Assembly (NCBI GenBank): GCA_964575675.1
Contig: CAZNRY010000215.1
Span: 1-5,227, forward strand
Length of the DNA: 5,227 nucleotides
From: CAZNRY01 sp964575675
Lineage (GTDB): Bacteria; Eisenbacteria; RBG-16-71-46; CAIMUX01; VGJL01
Reading direction: 5' to 3'
The notes under the pieces are model-generated. The model was not told where the DNA came from. It worked only from the letters and a program-made list of their open reading frames with translations, and ran no database searches. Below are positions 4,554 through 5,227 of this stretch, piece after piece. Positions within the stretch are counted from its first letter, which is position 1, and every line of letters starts with the position of its first letter. The translations under genes and the position numbers were made by a program.

Positions 4554-5170
4554 TCGGCGTGCGCCTCCGTCATGGACTTGAGCCGCCTAACCCCGTGCTC
4601 TACTGCTCGTATATCCCACCGTTGGATCCGCGGACACCCCCGGCGCTCCAACGGGCGTCGTGACCTCGACAGGCGGCAAAGGATGAGTGCATCACCCATT
4701 GGCGGTCGGTCGCCCCGAGCCGTCGAGAAACGGACATCTGATCGGCTCTCTATATCCCTGCAAGCCCTGGTGATCTTCCGAGTAGCCGTCCGCCCCGGTG
4801 TCGATCCCGGGACGGTGTGGCGAGCAACGGTCGCCGCGGGCCGGACACCCAACGCGGACCTCTCACCGCAACAGGAAGATGCAGCCACCGGTCGGATCGA
4901 CCTCATCGAGAACCCCTTTGCGCACACGCGGAATCCGACGCGGTTCGAGCCTATCCCTGTCCGTCAACACTCGCAAGGGAATCGGCACGAGAGGGCGAAA
5001 GAGAGGCAGGTCATCCCATCAAAGGGGCCCAATCGGGGGTTCAGTGCAGCCCGAAAACCGCCCCGAACTCCCACCGGAAGCACAACGCCCGTGCATCCCG
5101 GCACAAGAAAAGAGCGTCCAGCCGAGACCAACTCCCCCACGGTCCCCGACCGCCCGCCCACTCCCCCCCA
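4554..5170. other. Intergenic region between guaB and terC with no supportable gene
   Basis: Both strands contain open frames here, but they are rich in Arg, Pro, Ser and Thr, lack recognisable domains and have no convincing ribosome-binding sites. I treat them as non-coding. A hairpin CGGTC-GGG-GACCG (5140-5152) lies about 20 nt beyond the guaB stop but lacks a T-tract, so it is only a weak terminator candidate. The minus strand has TTTTCTT at about 5106-5112 without a clear stem before it. A heptamer GTTAGGC (4585-4591) occurs upstream of terC, but no attC stem accompanies it. The terC promoter presumably lies in this region but is not identifiable by eye. Confidence 0.6.
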
Positions 5171-5227
5171 TCACAGCACCTTATAGTTCGGCGCCTCCGT
5201 CGTGATCGTCACGTCGTGCGGGTGGCT
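5171..5227 (-). CDS. guaB: IMP dehydrogenase GuaB, C-terminal 18 residues
   Basis: The 18 codons at the window edge encode SHPHDVTITTEAPNYKVL and end in TGA. SHPHD(V/I)xIT.EAPNY is the highly conserved C-terminal tail of bacterial IMP dehydrogenase, which oxidises IMP to XMP with NAD+ in GMP synthesis and whose C-terminal residues help form the active-site potassium pocket in the tetramer. The rest of the gene lies to the right of the window. It points the same way as terC, but 617 bp separate them, so a shared operon is unlikely. Confidence 0.92.
   Translation of the reverse strand, partial: SHPHDVTITTEAPNYKVL

Noticed and set aside
4585..4627. ATCCAAC and GTTAGGC boxes upstream of terC, which would make terC a cassette gene
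   Set aside because: The heptamers fit the attC outer-box consensus, but the 29 nt between them form no convincing stem and the element is shorter than known attC sites. A single such heptamer is expected about once by chance in a window this size.
4554..4700. yybP-ykoY manganese riboswitch upstream of terC
   Set aside because: Often found upstream of TerC/Alx genes, but I could not find its conserved core bases here; a covariance-model search would be decisive.
4938..4960. ggttcgagcc resembling a tRNA T-loop
   Set aside because: The flanking bases do not form a 5-bp T-stem and no anticodon or acceptor arms are found nearby on either strand.
4862..4987. Short minus-strand frame ending ...DEVDPTGGCIFLLR just upstream of the terC leader
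   Set aside because: It is only about 40 codons from the nearest GTG, has no ribosome-binding site and no known homologue I can recall. Too weak to call without comparison to relatives.
5140..5152. Perfect hairpin CGGTC-GGG-GACCG downstream of guaB as an intrinsic terminator
   Set aside because: The stem is short and is followed by a G-rich stretch, not a T-tract.
4572..5186. Long open frame on the plus strand (204 codons) and a 125-codon frame on the minus strand ending at the terC start (4550-4927)
   Set aside because: Both have skewed Arg/Pro/Ser/Thr composition and no recognisable domain or supported ribosome-binding site, and they lie in GC-rich DNA where random open frames are common.

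Overview
The window is GC-rich bacterial DNA, and every gene I can support is on the minus strand. The organism cannot be named from this sequence. Two housekeeping-type genes, the last codons of guaB (IMP dehydrogenase) and a complete TerC/Alx-type membrane transporter, occupy the right side. A type I restriction-modification methyltransferase gene (hsdM) runs off the left edge. Between them lies a stretch of accessory DNA.

In the direction of transcription (right to left) the layout is: the guaB 3' end (5171-5227); about 617 bp with no convincing gene; terC (3477-4553); a 5'-truncated DUF4258 toxin-like gene (3252-3434) overlapping by 4 bases a complete YgiT-type zinc-finger antitoxin gene (3043-3255); a 105-aa four-cysteine protein (2651-2968); a 129-aa conserved protein with a C-terminal C-H-C-C cluster (2179-2568); a 181-aa protein with a helix-hairpin-helix glycosylase-like core (1596-2141); a remnant that looks like the 5' part of a group II intron (about 1345-1536); a beta-class carbonic anhydrase (684-1319); and the first 205 codons of hsdM (1-617).

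The main observation is that the middle of the window (about 1540-3255) is built like an integron cassette array. Small, unrelated, same-strand genes are each followed, right at or just after the stop codon, by an element of about 60 bp. These elements have an RYYYAAC-like box, an imperfect inverted repeat and a GTTRRRY-like box, and the next start codon follows closely. The clearest sites are 2975-3036 and 2587-2650; 1542-1601 is plausible; 2152-2206 and 670-689 are degenerate or collapsed. No integron integrase gene is present in the window, so this may be a cluster of attC sites without an integrase nearby, or the inner part of a larger integron.

The array shows signs of decay and rearrangement. 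The first toxin gene has lost its 5' half at the junction with terC, the site before the intron remnant is asymmetric, and the site at the end of the carbonic anhydrase gene seems to have lost its stem-loop. The cassette genes probably do not act together as one pathway. They look like a collection of small accessory functions (toxin-antitoxin, zinc-binding proteins, a possible DNA-damage or DNA-binding enzyme) next to a restriction-modification locus.
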